A stretch of 51,203 bases of DNA from Chara braunii (GCA_003427395.1 BFEA01000658.1:341085-392287), one strand, 5' to 3'. Positions 9,193 through 19,673 are shown, counted from the stretch's first letter. The notes: generated from the letters alone by a model not told the origin. A program made the numbers and translations.

Positions 9193-9727
9193 TCAAAGGT
9201 AATCAGGTAGCTTCACATGGAAGCTGACCAGACTAGCGGCAGTATCAGAATCGATGGTCTGAAGGATGCGTAATGGACCCAAAAAACGACGCCTGAACTT
9301 GCGAAGCGTATCCGCTTCGAGCTGTAAGTGGCGTGCGTCGACGAGCACATCGTCACCGACTTTGAATGGATGATCCATTTGTGATCGGTTCGCTCGTGCG
9401 GCCATGCGAATCTGGGAGTTGGCTAAACTCTCGTGTGCGCGCTTCATAATCGCCGCCATGTGGGCGATCCAGTCGTCAAGCGCAGGGCAACGAGTGTCTG
9501 GGTGCAACCGCGATGGTCGTAGGAAATCCGCGGGTGAAATCCGCGGGTACACGAGGGTGGTAGCCGAGGTCGCAATAGAATGGCGACATCCCTGTGGCTG
9601 GCGAAACAGCGTGGTTGTACGCAATCTCCACGTGGGCTAAGTGTAAGTCCCACTGCTGGTCATCCCTAACAAACTTTCGGAGGATATTACCGAGAGTTTT
9701 ATTGGTGACCTCAGTCTGACCATCCGT
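9193..9727 (-). pseudogene. element B: integrase C-terminal domain
   Basis: LDDWIAHMAAIMKRAHESL, then MAARANRSQMDHPFKVGD, is the typical helix and basic linker after the catalytic core. RRRFLGPLRILQTID is the GPY/F module with GPL. KLPDYL ends the frame. The first 50 residues of the open frame at 9193-9624 are out of register, and the true frame upstream (9625-9727), following the E of the catalytic core, reads with a shift. The distance to the chromodomain frame is normal for chromoviruses. Confidence 0.75.
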
Positions 9728-10306
9728 CTAAGGGTGGTAAGACGATGAGAATCGGAGCTGGGATCCGTACACCTCGTGTAGGCGTCGCCAGAATGTGCTG
9801 GTAAAGCGCGGGTCACGGTCGGAGATGATGCTCTGAGGTAAGCAATGATTTCTCACGACTCGGTCGAAGACGATGTTGGCGATCTCACTAGCGCTAATGC
9901 GATAGCGGCACGGGACAAAACGTGCATGCTTCGTGAAGCGATCGACGACGACCAAGATGGCATCATGACCGCGCTCAGTGGGTGGGCGGAGGGGACCAAT
10001 GAAGTCCATTGAGATGGACTGCCAACGACCCTCAGGTATGGGTGGGGGCAGAAGCAACCCATACGGAAGGTGGTTCGCACTGTTCACCTCCTGGCAGGTA
10101 GGACACTCCTAGATGTAGGCTTTGACAAAGTCCTTGGACTTCGGCCAGACGTATAGGCGGCAAACACGAGCCAACGTCTTGTGGAAACCTATATGACCGG
10201 CAGCTGCCTGGTCATGGAACTCTGCTACAGCACGGACGCGGAGCTGTCCAGGGGAGGGAACGCAGATACGTGGTTCTAGCTGACCAGATCTGCCATGCCA
10301 GTACAC
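9728..10306 (-). pseudogene. element B: integrase zinc finger and catalytic core
   Basis: From the right: AEFHDQAAAGHIGFHKTLA provides the HHCC histidines. A TAG stop follows AYI, then ECPTCQ supplies the two Cys. ISMDFIGPLRPP holds the first catalytic Asp and IISDRDPRFTSTFW the second. The frame stops at a TAG (9728-9730) exactly where HPQTDGQTE normally has its first Gln, and the TDGQTE with the catalytic Glu follows just beyond. Two in-frame stops make this copy non-functional, although all catalytic positions are still readable. Confidence 0.85.
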
Positions 10307-10384
10307 CAGGTCGTTCTCCCTGAGGGAGTAGGAAGGAACGGTCTTGCCACTCCGCAGTGTTGCGTGGATGACACGATAATCGGG

Positions 10385-10915
10385 TTAGTGGCGGTACTGA
10401 GTGCGATACACGTCGATCACCGACTGATCAACAGTGGTGATGGAGATGGTAGCAAGATGGATGGGTTCCTGATTGTGATCAGGACGGCGGGACAAGGCAT
10501 CAGCGACGCGGTTCGTTTCACCCTTGATGGGTTGAGTGGTGAAACTGAACTCAGATAAGTCACGCCACCAGCGTGCCTGTCGAGGGGAAAGCTTAGGCTT
10601 CGTGAGGAAAGCCTGGACAACTGAGTTGTCCGTGCGCACCGTGAAGGGCACCCCGTGCAGATAATGACGCCAATGTCGGGTAGCATAAGCTACTGCGAGA
10701 ACCTCACGTTCATCGGCAGTGTAGTTTATCTCGCCAGGCAGTAGCTGATGGGAGTAGAAAGCGATCGGGCAATCCCCAACACGAGCCTCTACAGTCCCAT
10801 CCTCCGCGATGGTCGAGGAGTAAGTAACAGGAGGACTGTCAGTGAAGGGAAGTGGTGGGAGGGTAGGCGTCAGTCGAGAAGCAGTGTCAGCAGGAGGGGG
10901 GGAAAGGAGGAACAT
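10385..10915 (-). pseudogene. element B: RNase H domain
   Basis: ARVGDCPIAFYSHQLLPGE, then INYTADEREVLAVAYA, carries the catalytic Glu. FTVRTDNSVVQAFLTKPKL carries the second Asp, and GETNRVADALSRRPD the last Asp and the usual domain end. The first Asp (AITDASDFAVGAV) sits in the preceding frame at 10887-11306, so a frameshift around 10890-10915 splits the domain. Its P-rich first residues (MFLLSPPPADTASR) may be out-of-frame sequence or a natural insertion. Confidence 0.85.
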
Positions 10916-11402
10916 GGGGGTAACGTGAATCTGGAGGAGAGGGAAACACCTGAGAAAGGACAGCTCCTACTGCAAAATCTGACGCATCGGTGATGGCGAT
11001 AAAGGGACGATCAAAATCGAGAAGGCGAAGAACCGGCGCACAGGTCACCGCCTTCTTGAGGGCGCGAAAGGCATCCTCGCACAGGGGTGTCCAAAACCAC
11101 GGCGGGTTCTTCCGGAGGATAATAGAGGTAAGGACGTAGGAATACCTAGCGTATCCCTGGATAAAATTACTATAGTAGCTGGTGAGGCCTAGGAAACTGC
11201 GAAGCTGCTTGGCAGATGTGGGGACGGGCCATTCTGCAATAGCAGTGATCTTCGCGTCGTCCATGTGGAGACCCTGGTCAGACACATGGTGTCCTAGAAC
11301 GTCCACTTTGCGCTGGGCAAAGCGGCACTTACTGAGCTTGGCATAGAAGCCATGCTTGCGTAAGCGCTGTAGGACCTCGCGGAGGTGTCTTATATGGTCT
11401 TC
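10887..11402 (-). pseudogene. element B: RT thumb and connection
   Basis: VDVLGHHVSDQGLHMDDAK, then AEWPVPTSAKQLRSFLGLT, is the gypsy RT thumb/connection (the WP-P-----LRSFLGL signature). SYYSNFIQGYA and APVLRLLDFDRPFIAITDAS lead into RNase H. A TAA just after the RT frame (near 11403-11405, following YSRT) separates it from the palm, and the same reading continues beyond as EDHIRHLREVLQRLRKHG. One nonsense change is therefore enough to explain the break. Confidence 0.85.
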
Positions 11403-11939
11403 TTAGGTACGACTGTATACCAAAATGTCGTCCGGGTATACGAGAACGTATTCTTCGAGGATGTCCCTGAAAATGTCGTTCATCGCTGTGTAGAAGGTGG
11501 CGGGTGCGTTGGTGAGGCCGAATGGCATCACCGTGAACTCGTAGTGGCCGAAGCGCGACCGAAAGGCGGTCTTCGGCTGGTCCTCTGCGGCAACGCGGAT
11601 CTGGTGGTAACCGCTACGAAGATCGATCTTCGTGAAAAAGCGGTTGCCTGCCAGACGATTAAACAGCTCATTTGCACGGGGCATGGGATAGTTGTTCTTA
11701 ACCGTGTAACGGTTAAGGCCGCGGTAGTCGATGCAGAGGCGGAGAGTTCCGTCCGCTTTGCGAGCAAAGAGGACAGGTGCACCCCACGAGGAGTTACTGG
11801 GTTTAATGAAACCCAGTCGAAGGAGCTCCTCAAGCTGACGCTTGAGTTCCGTCGCCTCTGGAATCGAGAGTCGGTACGGTGCCTGATGGTGAACACAATA
11901 ATCAGGCACGAGTTGGATAGAATGCTCAACACCGTGCAT
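11403..11939 (-). pseudogene. element B: reverse transcriptase fingers and palm
   Basis: The RT blocks are in order: [51 protein letters not shown] (first Asp), [24 protein letters not shown] and the catalytic box [12 protein letters not shown]. The box has YPDD (11427-11438) where YLDD, YVDD or YIDD is usual; proline before the DD pair is unexpected and may be a decay change from CTG to CCG. The frame is open for 178 residues and then meets a TAA. Polymerase function is known for the family and unlikely for this copy. Confidence 0.9.
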
Positions 11940-11954
11940 CGGGGGAATCCCGCT

Positions 11955-13067
11955 TTATGAGAAATACGGGGGAAAGACGTCGCGGTACTCTCGAATCAGG
12001 TCATGAATGGCGGGCTCTAAGTCTGTCGTGAATCGTGTGAGTTCCTCAGCGTCTGCGTCAGCGCGAGACGTATGTGTGGACTCAACAGTCGACGGCGCAG
12101 GGGCCTGGGACGTGGAGGGGGTGTCCGCAGGCTGACGGATGGACGTAGAGATGGGAGCCACGAAGATGGGAGGAGGGTCAGGGGAATCGGGCTCCAGAGA
12201 GATGAGCTCGACCTCCGGACAGAGTGAATCATAGCGAAGAAGATCCATGACGTTCACTGAGTAGAATGTGACGTCCTCCTGTCGTATGAAGTGAGCAAAC
12301 TGACGAGGGGAAGTGAACGCGATGTCGGGGTGGGACCCTGAGGGACGAGGGTCCTGGGGAGGTAGGTCGGGAGGGGTGTCGCCCGTGGTTCCAATGAACG
12401 GAACGCAATGGGTCTGACCACACTTCGTTTTGAGAACAAGTGTCTCGGTCGCCCATTCGGCCTCTGTGCCACGGAACCGGCGAGACCAGGGAGTGCCAAG
12501 GATAAAGTCGTACCCAGTCTCCAGCACGTTGAAGTATGCGGAGGAATGGTAGCGCCTAGGCGTCTGGGTACTATCCGATGGTTGGAGGGTGAGGAAGAAG
12601 TGGAGGTCGGGGACCGTCTGATCGAAGAAGCCCTGCGTCTTGTTATCTCCGAGGGTAACGAAGATAGGAGAGCGAGACCCGGAGGTAGCTAGGCGAGCTT
12701 CCTCAACCATGCGAGGGTGAACGAAATCTCCCTGCGAGCCAGAGTCCCATAAGGCGCGGTACACCCTCGTAGATGTCCCTAGGCGAATAGGGATGATGGG
12801 TAGGGTGCGATCAGGGTCAGAGAGCAAGGCGAGAATACGACGCAGGACGTTGATGTGTCTCGAGAGATAACACAACGTCATCGCGAGTCGCCAGCTGAGC
12901 GCTACAACGGGTTGTGCGAATGGCGCGACGCGTCGGAAGTCTCGGGGGAGAAGCGCTAGATGCGGCAGTCTGCTGGGAGGCAGACGGTACCTCGACAGAC
13001 AATGGGGCGGAGAGAACTGCGTTTGTCGTGTCTTGAGGGTCCTCTGGTGGGGTAGCCAAAGGGGCAA
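11955..13067 (-). pseudogene. element B: aspartic protease and linker to RT
   Basis: 370 residues. RVYRALWDSGSQGDFVHP is the retropepsin active site (DSGS). YDFILGTPWSRRF is the second conserved block (ILG-PW). The linker after it is P, S and T rich (STSQAPAPSTVEST), and LIREYRDVFPPYFS begins the RT lead-in (REYxDVF). The first 90 residues continue a basic stretch from the gag end. Retropepsins of this type cut the gag-pol precursor. The frame is open, but its junctions with gag and RT are broken. Confidence 0.85.
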
Positions 13068-13108
13068 ACCGCGACTCGGTGGTCGGGAAGTCGGCTACGT
13101 GCGAGGCC

Positions 13109-13690
13109 TCAGGGGCACAATGCACCGTGGCTAGGTGGATGGGGCTGGTCGGGTGGGGCCGGGGGGGGACTACGCTGACGAGAGATGTCAGCGTAGTGTC
13201 GATCGAGGGCGGTATGATATGGACACCGTGAGGAGGTGTGTCCATCTAGGCGGCAACGAAGGCAGCCGCGCCGGGCCTCGAGGGCGGCACGCTCCTTAGG
13301 GGATAGAGCTCCGCGAGGAGGGACATAACCCTGCGGGAGGTCTATCTGAGGAACCGTGGGTGTGCGAGCGCCAGCCTGTGCAACCCGACTACGAGCATGA
13401 CCCATGGCAGACATGGCCAGCGCCAAACGCTCGGCCATCGGAACTGTGTCGTCATCCAAGTGATACTGGACGACGTCTCGTAGCTCAATGTCCTCAGGGG
13501 CGTCCCCAAGGGCAGGGTCAGACTCGGCCGAGGCGTCCTCGCCGTACGCCAGAGAACTGTAGCGCCGAGAGAATGGCGCTCCAGGGTGGGCTGGTCGACG
13601 AAACCGACCAGCGAAGGAGGATCAACCGCGAGTAGCACCACGTGACTGGGTGGCGGCAGCGGTGGATCGCGAAGAAGATGGGGTGTCGGA
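13109..13690 (-). pseudogene. element B: gag nucleocapsid region with CCHC knuckle
   Basis: RRGCLRCRLDGHTSSRCPYH is a complete CX2CX4HX4C zinc knuckle at the C-terminal side of the frame 13109-13459. Upstream VQYHLDDDTVPMAERLALA and MGHARSRVAQAG are helix-rich gag sequence. The same reading continues to about 13690 through at least one TAG (near 13630). The knuckle, expected to bind the element RNA, keeps all four ligands, unlike the equivalent in element C. Confidence 0.8.
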
Positions 13691-15152
13691 GAAGCGATTC
13701 CGCATCTTCTGGTACAGTCGAGCAGCCTCGTAGGCTTGCTCGACGGAGGCGAAGCTCTGTCGCTAGAGCTCGATACGGTAGTCAGTCGGGAGACTGACTA
13801 CAAACCTGTTGGTCAAAAGGACCTCAGGTAGGAGTGCCTCATCGCAAATGAGGCGGGCATCCTGGAACACTGTGATGTGATGCTCAAGGTCGGAGGGTGC
13901 GGAGCCCGGTCTAGGGCGTCGGTCGCATCGTGGAGGGTGTCGTAGCGGTCGTGGAGGAACGCGGTGAAATCCGCGAGAGTGGGCGCCTCACCTGCACGAG
14001 TACGATGGGTATAATAGTTCGCCCAAACGGAGAACGCACTGCCTCGCAATTTAGTTGCGAGGGCAGAACACCACAAGTCCTGACTAGTGTTAGTCAGTGT
14101 CAGCGCGCGTGTGGCAGCCTGTAACCTGTGCGACACACGCATCGTACCATCGTAGTCGGGTATGTCCGACAGACGCACAAGGGTGGGACCGGAGAGGGGC
14201 TGATGGGTCTGCACTATGGCGACAAATGTCGGAGTTGGTGCAGAGGTAGAAGTGAAGGCTAGTTGTGAGCCGGGGCCGTTGGTGGAAGATCCAGCAGGCG
14301 TGGTGGTAACGGCCGCAGCCGACTGTGACGGAGTCGCAAGGTAGGAGGGTAGATGGGGGGGAGCCGGTCGAGGGAAGCGAGCCGGCAAGACAGTGGTGGG
14401 AGGGACGGTATAAGAAGAAGAAGGGTGCACAGCCTGTGGAGGGTGAGGCTGTCTAAGGGAGAGAATCTCCGCCTGGAGCTGTGCCACAGTGGCCTGTAGG
14501 GTAGCCATTTGCTGGGTGCGCGGGATCGGGGGTGGAGGAGGCGGAGGGAGTGCTCTAGCAGGGAGAGGAAGAACTCCGGGCCGAAATACCACAACCGGTG
14601 CAGGAAGTTGCGACGCAACACGGGGGTGGGTAGATGAGACTGCCTGGCCCGATGTCAGTATCTGGGCGACAACACATCCGGCAGTGGCCGAAGCAGCAGG
14701 GGCGGCGGAGGCAGCGGTGACCGATGGGTGTACCACAACAAACGGTGTGGTCTGGGCGGCAGCAACACTCACCACTGGGATGGGGGAGTGCTGGGCCTGG
14801 CCCGCAGAGGAGGACGAACCGCCACGTCTCCGTCTCTGGAGTCGTGGCGAGCCAGACTCCGAGCTGGTAGGCGATGGGGTCTGAGAGCGGTGGGGGGAAC
14901 GATGAGGGGAACCCTTGAGGCGGTGAACTTCAAGGGCGAGCGCATTGACTTGCGTCTCCAGGGGTGCAAACGCATCGAGTCACGCTTGCAGAGGTGCAAG
15001 GAGGGACGCAAAAACAGCGTGAAGGTCCGTGGGGTCCACACCATGCTGACCCTGGACCGTCGGGTGGGTGGACGCCTGAGAGGTGGATGGCGTCGCAACG
15101 ATCTCCTCCACTGTAGCCATGTCCATGGATGGTGGAGGAAGAGAGGCAGACA
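13691..15152 (-). pseudogene. element B: gag capsid region
   Basis: I place the gag start at the ATG at 15152, because that frame runs into the longer open frame 13813-14775 with only one in-frame TGA (14980-14982, probably from CGA). The first half is P, S, T and A rich with a coiled-coil-like stretch (LQATVAQLQAEILSLRQ). The second half has the gag-like segments LSDIPDYDGTMRVSHRL, ATKLRGSAFSVWANY and PTLADFTAFLHDRYD, as in retrotransposon gag families. After about 13813 the frame shifts into LTNRFVVSLPTDYR and the NC region. An ATG at 14775 is an alternative start but would drop about 125 residues. Confidence 0.75.
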
Positions 15153-15358
15153 TGGTCGGAGGTGGGGGGAGATATGGGTTGTGGTATAGGGACAGAGGAC
15201 CACCGGTGAGAGGGAGAGGACCGCGGGAGCGGAGTGGGTAGTCGTGGGTCGGCTCGCCCCGTGACCAACGGGTCGCGCGTGAGATGGTCGCGCGTATCCG
15301 GTCGAGGGGAGATGAGCCGTTTGGGTCCAGGGTGCCCGACGGGAGGAGGTGGGAGAGT

Positions 15359-15435
15359 AGGGGGTTTAGGGAAATCCTAAACCCTAGAAAAACCCTAAGG
15401 AAACCCTAACCGGAGTTTAGGTGGTTAGGGGAAGG
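15359..15435. repeat. telomere-like TTTAGGG / CCCTAAA cluster
   Basis: GGGTTTAGGG, CCTAAACCCTAG, AACCCTAAGG and AACCCTAACCGG occur within about 75 bp on both strands, with interruptions. The plant-type telomere unit and the plant telo-box promoter motif AAACCCTAA are the known parallels. In the element B leader it may be a promoter or leader element rather than a telomere relic. Confidence 0.6.
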
Positions 15436-15605
15436 TGGCGGCGACCTAATCAAGAAAAGAAAATAATAAATATAAAGGGGAGGGAGAATAGAGTAAACAC
15501 TGGTTTTTCAAGATAAGAAAAAAATAAAAGAATAAATAGAAATAAATAAATAAATAAAATGTAAAGATTGAGGAGAGAAAGAATATTTATTTTTTTGGAA
15601 TTTTC

Positions 15606-15895
15606 GGCAGCATTTTCCCACCCCGCATGGGTTCAAAAATGTGCCAAGAGGAAGGAAAGTGCAAGAGGAACACACTAACTTTCAAAATGCCGCAAATTAA
15701 AATTTTCAGAAAAATAAATGAGTAAATAAATAAATAAATAAGGAGGTGGAAGAGAGTGAAGAGAAGCTAAGTTTTAGAATTTTTCAAACATTTCGGCAGC
15801 ATTTCGTTACCCCCATGGGGTCAAAGTGTGCCGTCAAGAAAAAGACTAAGTAGAATGGAAAATTTTGGTCAGCGCTTCGCTACCCCCAAGAGGTC
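15606..15895. repeat. three related hairpin-like repeats
   Basis: GGCAGCATTT, then a C-run, ATGGG and AAAATGTGCC occurs at about 15606-15645. It recurs as GGCAGCATTTCG ... CCCCATGGGG ... GTGTGCC at about 15793-15830. A looser copy (CAGCGCTTCGCTACCCCC ... CAAAATGTGC) lies at about 15870-15903. Each can pair its ends (GGCA-CATTT with AAA-TG-GCC) around an inner CCC/GGG stem. The spacings are about 187 and 76 bp. Confidence 0.55.
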
Positions 15896-16462
15896 AAAAT
15901 GTGCACCGACAACAAAGAAAGACTAAGTCCTAGCAAGATATAGAGGTGCCACAGAAAATTTCGAATTTTCAGAATAAATAAAATAAATAAATAAATAAAT
16001 CAGAAAATAAGAAAAGAGGTAGGGAATAAGATGATTCAGATGGAGGAAAAGAAAAATTTTACATGAAAGAGAAAGAGAAAAGAAGAAAGAACAGAAAAAT
16101 TCGGAGTTGGGTGTGTGGGGGGTGGAAAAGTGATGAAGAAAGAGAGAAAGAAGTGAGAAGATAAAGAAAAAGGTAAGGTGGGGGATGTGGAAGATGATGG
16201 GGTTGTAGTTGGGGGAGGGAAGGAGGACAAGGGGGTGGTAGAATGGGAGAGAAGGATATGAAAAAGGTGGAGAGGAGTAGATGAGATCAGTGAGAAATGG
16301 TGAGTGGGGAGGAGAGGAGAGAAAAAGGTTGTGGAAGATGGGTGGAGAGGGAGGTAGGAGTAGAGAGTAATGGTAGGGGGGAGAAAAGGTGATTAGATGA
16401 TGGGGGGAAGAGAGAGAGGGGTTGGGGGGTAATAGGTTAATGGTAGAAGGGTGATACCAGAC

Positions 16463-16718
16463 TCTTGGGTGGCCAAGAGCAGGGTTCTCCCAAGATCCAC
16501 AGGATTCAAAAATGTTGATGGCCTGATGCCACAGCAACACAAAAGAGATGCTGATGATCTAGGGTTGGCTGAGATCTTGATCAGCCACCCTAGTGCCACA
16601 GTCACACAGCCCCCTAGCCAGGGGGGAGTCTTGAGCAGTTGCCCCACTATTCCTGCAACAGTGAGTAGTAACAAAAATATATATATATGTCTGTGGCGCA
16701 GCCCCCTAGCCAGGGGGG
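16463..16718. repeat. short stems and a duplicated 17-bp palindrome
   Basis: CTCTTGGGTGGCCAAGAG at 16463-16480 is a 7-bp stem with a 4-nt loop. CCCCCTAGCCAGGGGGG occurs at 16610-16626 and 16702-16718, each within a longer shared context (CAGCCCCCTAGCCAGGGGGG ... GTCTT). The two are 92 bp apart. The function is unknown; it looks like part of a repeat unit duplicated in the leader. Confidence 0.7.
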
Positions 16719-16794
16719 TCTTCAACAGGTGTCCACGTGGCAGTGCAGATTGCCACGTCTGCAGGTACCAGCAGCCACGGCGTGCGCGGGGGGG

Positions 16795-16935
16795 NNNNNN
16801 NNNNNNNNNNNNNNNNNNNNNNNNNNNNNNNNNNNNNNNNNNNNNNNNNNNNNNNNNNNNNNNNNNNNNNNNNNNNNNNNNNNNNNNNNNNNNNNNNNNN
16901 NNNNNNNNNNNNNNNNNNNNNNNNNNNNNNNNNNN
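16795..16935. other. assembly gap (141 n)
   Basis: The run of unknown bases is bordered by about seven G on the left and twelve G on the right, so the gap probably fell in a long G-rich or G-homopolymer tract. Frames reported across it are not meaningful. Confidence 0.98.
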
Positions 16936-17007
16936 GGGGGGGGGGTAAATAGCTGGTGTGGAACTGTTCAACACGAACGTTCCGCACTATACAGCCATGC
17001 ATACAAT

Positions 17008-17092
17008 TTGGCCAGTGTGTTAGAGCACTGGCTACGCACGCGCATGAGTGTTGCCTGCCCAGGTTCAAACCCTGGCAGCAGCAGCATCCTGG
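17008..17092 (+). mobile_element. tRNA-like pol III head, SINE-like
   Basis: TGGCCAGTGTGTTAGAGCAC has the layout of a tRNA D-arm and A box. CAGGTTCAAACCCTGGC, about 30 nt later, is a strong B box with a paired T-stem. The remaining tRNA parts (acceptor, anticodon arm) do not fold convincingly. I read it as a tRNA-derived SINE head inserted in the leader of element B. It is followed by TA-rich and CpG-rich sequence, and no poly(A) or TSD is seen. Confidence 0.5.
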
Positions 17093-17369
17093 ATATCTTG
17101 ATAATATATATCCGGGAGCGGGGCGGGGCGGGGCAGCGGGGCAGCGTGGGCGCGTGGTGTGCGCGTGCGTGCGGCGGCCTTATCCTTGGCGCGCACGCGT
17201 GTGAGGTGCGTGGTGACACTCTCCTTTTTCGCCACGTGTCAGTCTCTTCTGTTTTTTTCTCTGCTGCCGCACCGAAACACACTTGAAAATCCCATTGTCG
17301 GGATTACACCGATCCCGCACCTGCTGTTGCATGCGGGGGGAAGGGCAGGTTGGAGCGGGGACCATTCCC

Positions 17370-17381
17370 GCTCTGATACCA
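17370..17381 (-). promoter_or_regulatory. primer binding site of element B (tRNA-iMet)
   Basis: On the minus strand TGGTATCAGAGC lies one base downstream of the 5' LTR end. It is the exact 12-nt complement of the 3' end of plant initiator tRNA-Met, the usual primer for chromoviruses. It fixes the 5' LTR as the right-hand copy. Confidence 0.93.
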
Positions 17382-17382
17382 G

Positions 17383-17733
17383 TGTGCCGGACCCGCCGGG
17401 ATGGCGGTCCGACAGGATGGAAAAGAAGGGTAGACGAAGGAGAAGGTAGAGATGGAGCTGGAAGGGACAGCGCAGCTCCAACGCAGACTCCACACGCACG
17501 TACTCCAAGATCTGCAAAAGTGAAGAATGAGGAAAAACAGACAACTGTTGGGGTATACCCCCAACGGACTGACTGACGGGACTGGACTGGACTGGTACCG
17601 ACAGTGGTACCGGGCAGGACTAGAACAGCACACGGCCTGTGGGGTCAGGCCACGACCTGGTCCCACAGGCCGAACTGGGCAAATAGCCAAATAGGCCCTG
17701 GTTGTAGGCCAGGGCAGATGAAGGTCCGCTGCA
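17383..17733 (-). repeat. 5' LTR of element B
   Basis: Partner of 7459-7807, with TGTGCCGGACCC and GTCCGCTGCA ends. As the 5' LTR it should hold the promoter, but I cannot place a TATA box confidently. Frames reading through it into element A (17304-17954) are chimeric. Confidence 0.92.
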
Positions 17734-17738
17734 ACACC
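17734..17738. repeat. target-site duplication of element B, right copy
   Basis: ACACC, matching GCACC at 7454-7458. The next bases encode the RNase H start of element A. Confidence 0.7.
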
Positions 17739-17996
17739 AATCCCATACTGGCTCGCGTCCGTAGTGACTATGAACGTGAGGTTGGGATCCGCAATGCGGA
17801 GCACAGGATGACTCACCAATGCCTCTTTCAAGGTTTGGAACGCAGTCTCGCATTTCTCACACCATGCATAGGCAATATTCTTACTTGTTAATCTCAAGAG
17901 TGGGTGAGCAATGACAAAAAATTTGGGCACAAACTTCCGATAATATGAGGCCAAACCAAAAAAAAAATGCAGTTCGCGTACGTTCGCTGGTTGAGG
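17739..17996 (-). pseudogene. element A: RT connection and start of RNase H, 5' side of the B insertion
   Basis: ASYYRKFVPKFFVIAHPL, LLRLTSKNIAYAWCEKCE and LIFVTTDASQYGIG-type sequence (TFIVTTDASQYGIGV) form the RT connection and the first RNase H Asp. The frame then enters the LTR of element B. One TGA lies just before it (VGVIRK, stop, PQPANV), exactly where gypsy RT has the W of the WP pair, so TGG to TGA is the likely change. The rest of RNase H lies 10.3 kb away at 6716-7453. Confidence 0.88.
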
Positions 17997-19469
17997 TCAC
18001 TTTCGGATGACCCCAACCTTGGTTGCCTCCATCTCAATGCCGTTTGTAGACAACCGGTCCCCAAGATAGATGACGTTGTCCCTTCCAAACTCAGATTGCT
18101 CTAAGTTGAGGTGCAACTGTGCCTCTTTGAGGACCTGCAAAACCTCCTCAAGGTGTTTGACGTGCTCTTCCATGGACTTGCTGAAAATCAGAATGTCATC
18201 GAGGTAAACAACACCAAACCTGTTGAGCTGATGGCGGAGAACCTTGTCCATGAGGCATTGAAATGTGGCTGGTGCATTCGTCAGACCGAAGGGCATAACG
18301 ATGAATTCGTACAGCCCATCGCGTGTCTTGAATGAAGTTTTATGCTGGTCGCTCGGATCAAATCCAATCAGGTGGTAGCCAGATTTGAGGTCGATCTTGG
18401 AGAAGACCTTGCATCCACCTGCAACATCTAGCAGATCATCTATGCGAGGCAAAGGATAAACATTCTTTCTGGTGATCCGATTGAGGCCACGATAGTCAAT
18501 ACACATTCGGGGTTTGCCTCCTTTCTTCGGCACAAACAAGACAGGTGCACCGAACTCAGACTCACTAGGCCTAATCCATCCACGATCGATCATGTCATCA
18601 ATTTGTCTCCTCAATTCCTCCAACTCGACTTGTCCCATACGGTAGACGCAGCCTTTTGGAAGAACACTCCCTTCTGTTATCTCAATTTTGTATTTGACTG
18701 GACGCTCGGGAACTGCACGAGGTTCAGCCAAGACTTCAGGAAATCGATCTAATAGACGACGAATGTTTGTTGGGACTTCTGGTGGAGGATCATCCTCATA
18801 AGGGGAGAGAAAATCAGATCGAGAATTTACAACAATTACAACCGGATTTGAAGTACTAGGATCGGAAGTAGACTTATTTTTCACAATAGAAGAAGATGGA
18901 ACAAAAGTAGAGGTAGTAGACGTAGAATTACTTTCGGAGGTAGAAAATGCAGCAAAAGTAGAAGGCACATGAAGAGGCTTTACAAAAGCTACATGTACAT
19001 GCTTAGCTTCCTTGCGCCTGCGAACTGATTTGTAGAATTTGTTTGCACTTAAAAGAGTCACAGGGGACTCGCGTGTTTCGTCCAATAGAATGGTACGCTC
19101 GTTCCCCTTGGTATCATGCACCACGAACTGATTATCCGCCCACGTGGTCCTTAGGCAATGAGCCTTTAACCAGCCCAAGCCAATGACATCGTCGAAAGGA
19201 CACTTGCCCACGACATAAAAATTTAGCTCATGTGTGACAGTGCGATCCTTGTCAAAAGTGAAGCGCACACCTTTGACAGCATTTGTTGAGGTGACAACCT
19301 CTTGGTTGTCCACCTGGGTCTGACAAGGGTTCTGCAATTCCACTTGCTTCATTCTCTGGCTTGCCTTACGAATCCCGTTAAGAGAAACGAAGTTAGTTGT
19401 TGAACCACTATCAATCAGCACACGGATGTATTGGCGGTTAATGAGTAACTTAAAGAAGGTCAGCTCCAC
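17997..19469 (-). pseudogene. element A: protease and reverse transcriptase (490-residue open frame)
   Basis: The best-preserved frame in the window. Residues 15-30 hold YIRVLIDSGSTTNFVS, a retropepsin active site with DSG. FDDVIGLGWLKAH follows as the second protease block. A linker rich in S, T and P precedes PPEVPTNIRRLLDRFPEVL. The RT has [54 protein letters not shown] and an intact FGVVYLDDILIFSKS. Thumb sequence (VIYLGDRLSTNGIEMEATK) ends the frame at the TGA described for 17739-17996. This domain order is normal for Ty3/gypsy, and all catalytic residues of protease and palm are present. Confidence 0.92.
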
Positions 19470-19673
19470 ACTCCCTTGAACACGACGTTGCTACTTGAGC
19501 TGCAGCCAATGTTCCAAGTGAGAGTGGAAATCAACTTCCTTAGTCTCTTCCCAAGGTTCAGTGTAAAGTACTTGGACTGCACCAGCCTTGGATTCAACAT
19601 CAGTTCGGGCTTCAAGAGCAAGCTGTTGATCAGATTCAGGCTCCTTGGAGGGGCCTGCAACTAACTGTTCAAC

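Larger units (their letters stand above)
15153..17369. other. element B leader, unusually long and repeat-filled
   Basis: Lies between the gag start and the PBS, where 0.1-1 kb is common. From left to right it holds telomere-like motifs, three hairpin-like repeats, A-rich tracts with (AAAT)n, purine-rich DNA (16030-16450), a 17-bp palindromic motif twice, the assembly gap, a tRNA-like pol III box pair and a CpG-rich stretch. No credible coding frame exists; the 205-residue minus frame at 15923-16540 is a translation of pyrimidine-rich simple sequence. Confidence 0.6.
7459..17733 (-). mobile_element. LTR retrotransposon B, Ty3/gypsy chromovirus nested in A
   Basis: Bounded by 349- and 351-bp LTRs that differ at about 18 positions by my hand count, mostly transitions. 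A 5-bp TSD lies in the RNase H frame of A, and the PBS is an exact 12-nt complement of plant initiator tRNA-Met. Minus-strand order is LTR, PBS, long leader, gag with CCHC knuckle, protease, RT, RNase H, integrase, chromodomain, LTR. Stops in gag, RT and integrase and a frame change between RT and RNase H make it defective. The 2.2-kb leader holds additional inserted repeats and an assembly gap. Confidence 0.92.
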
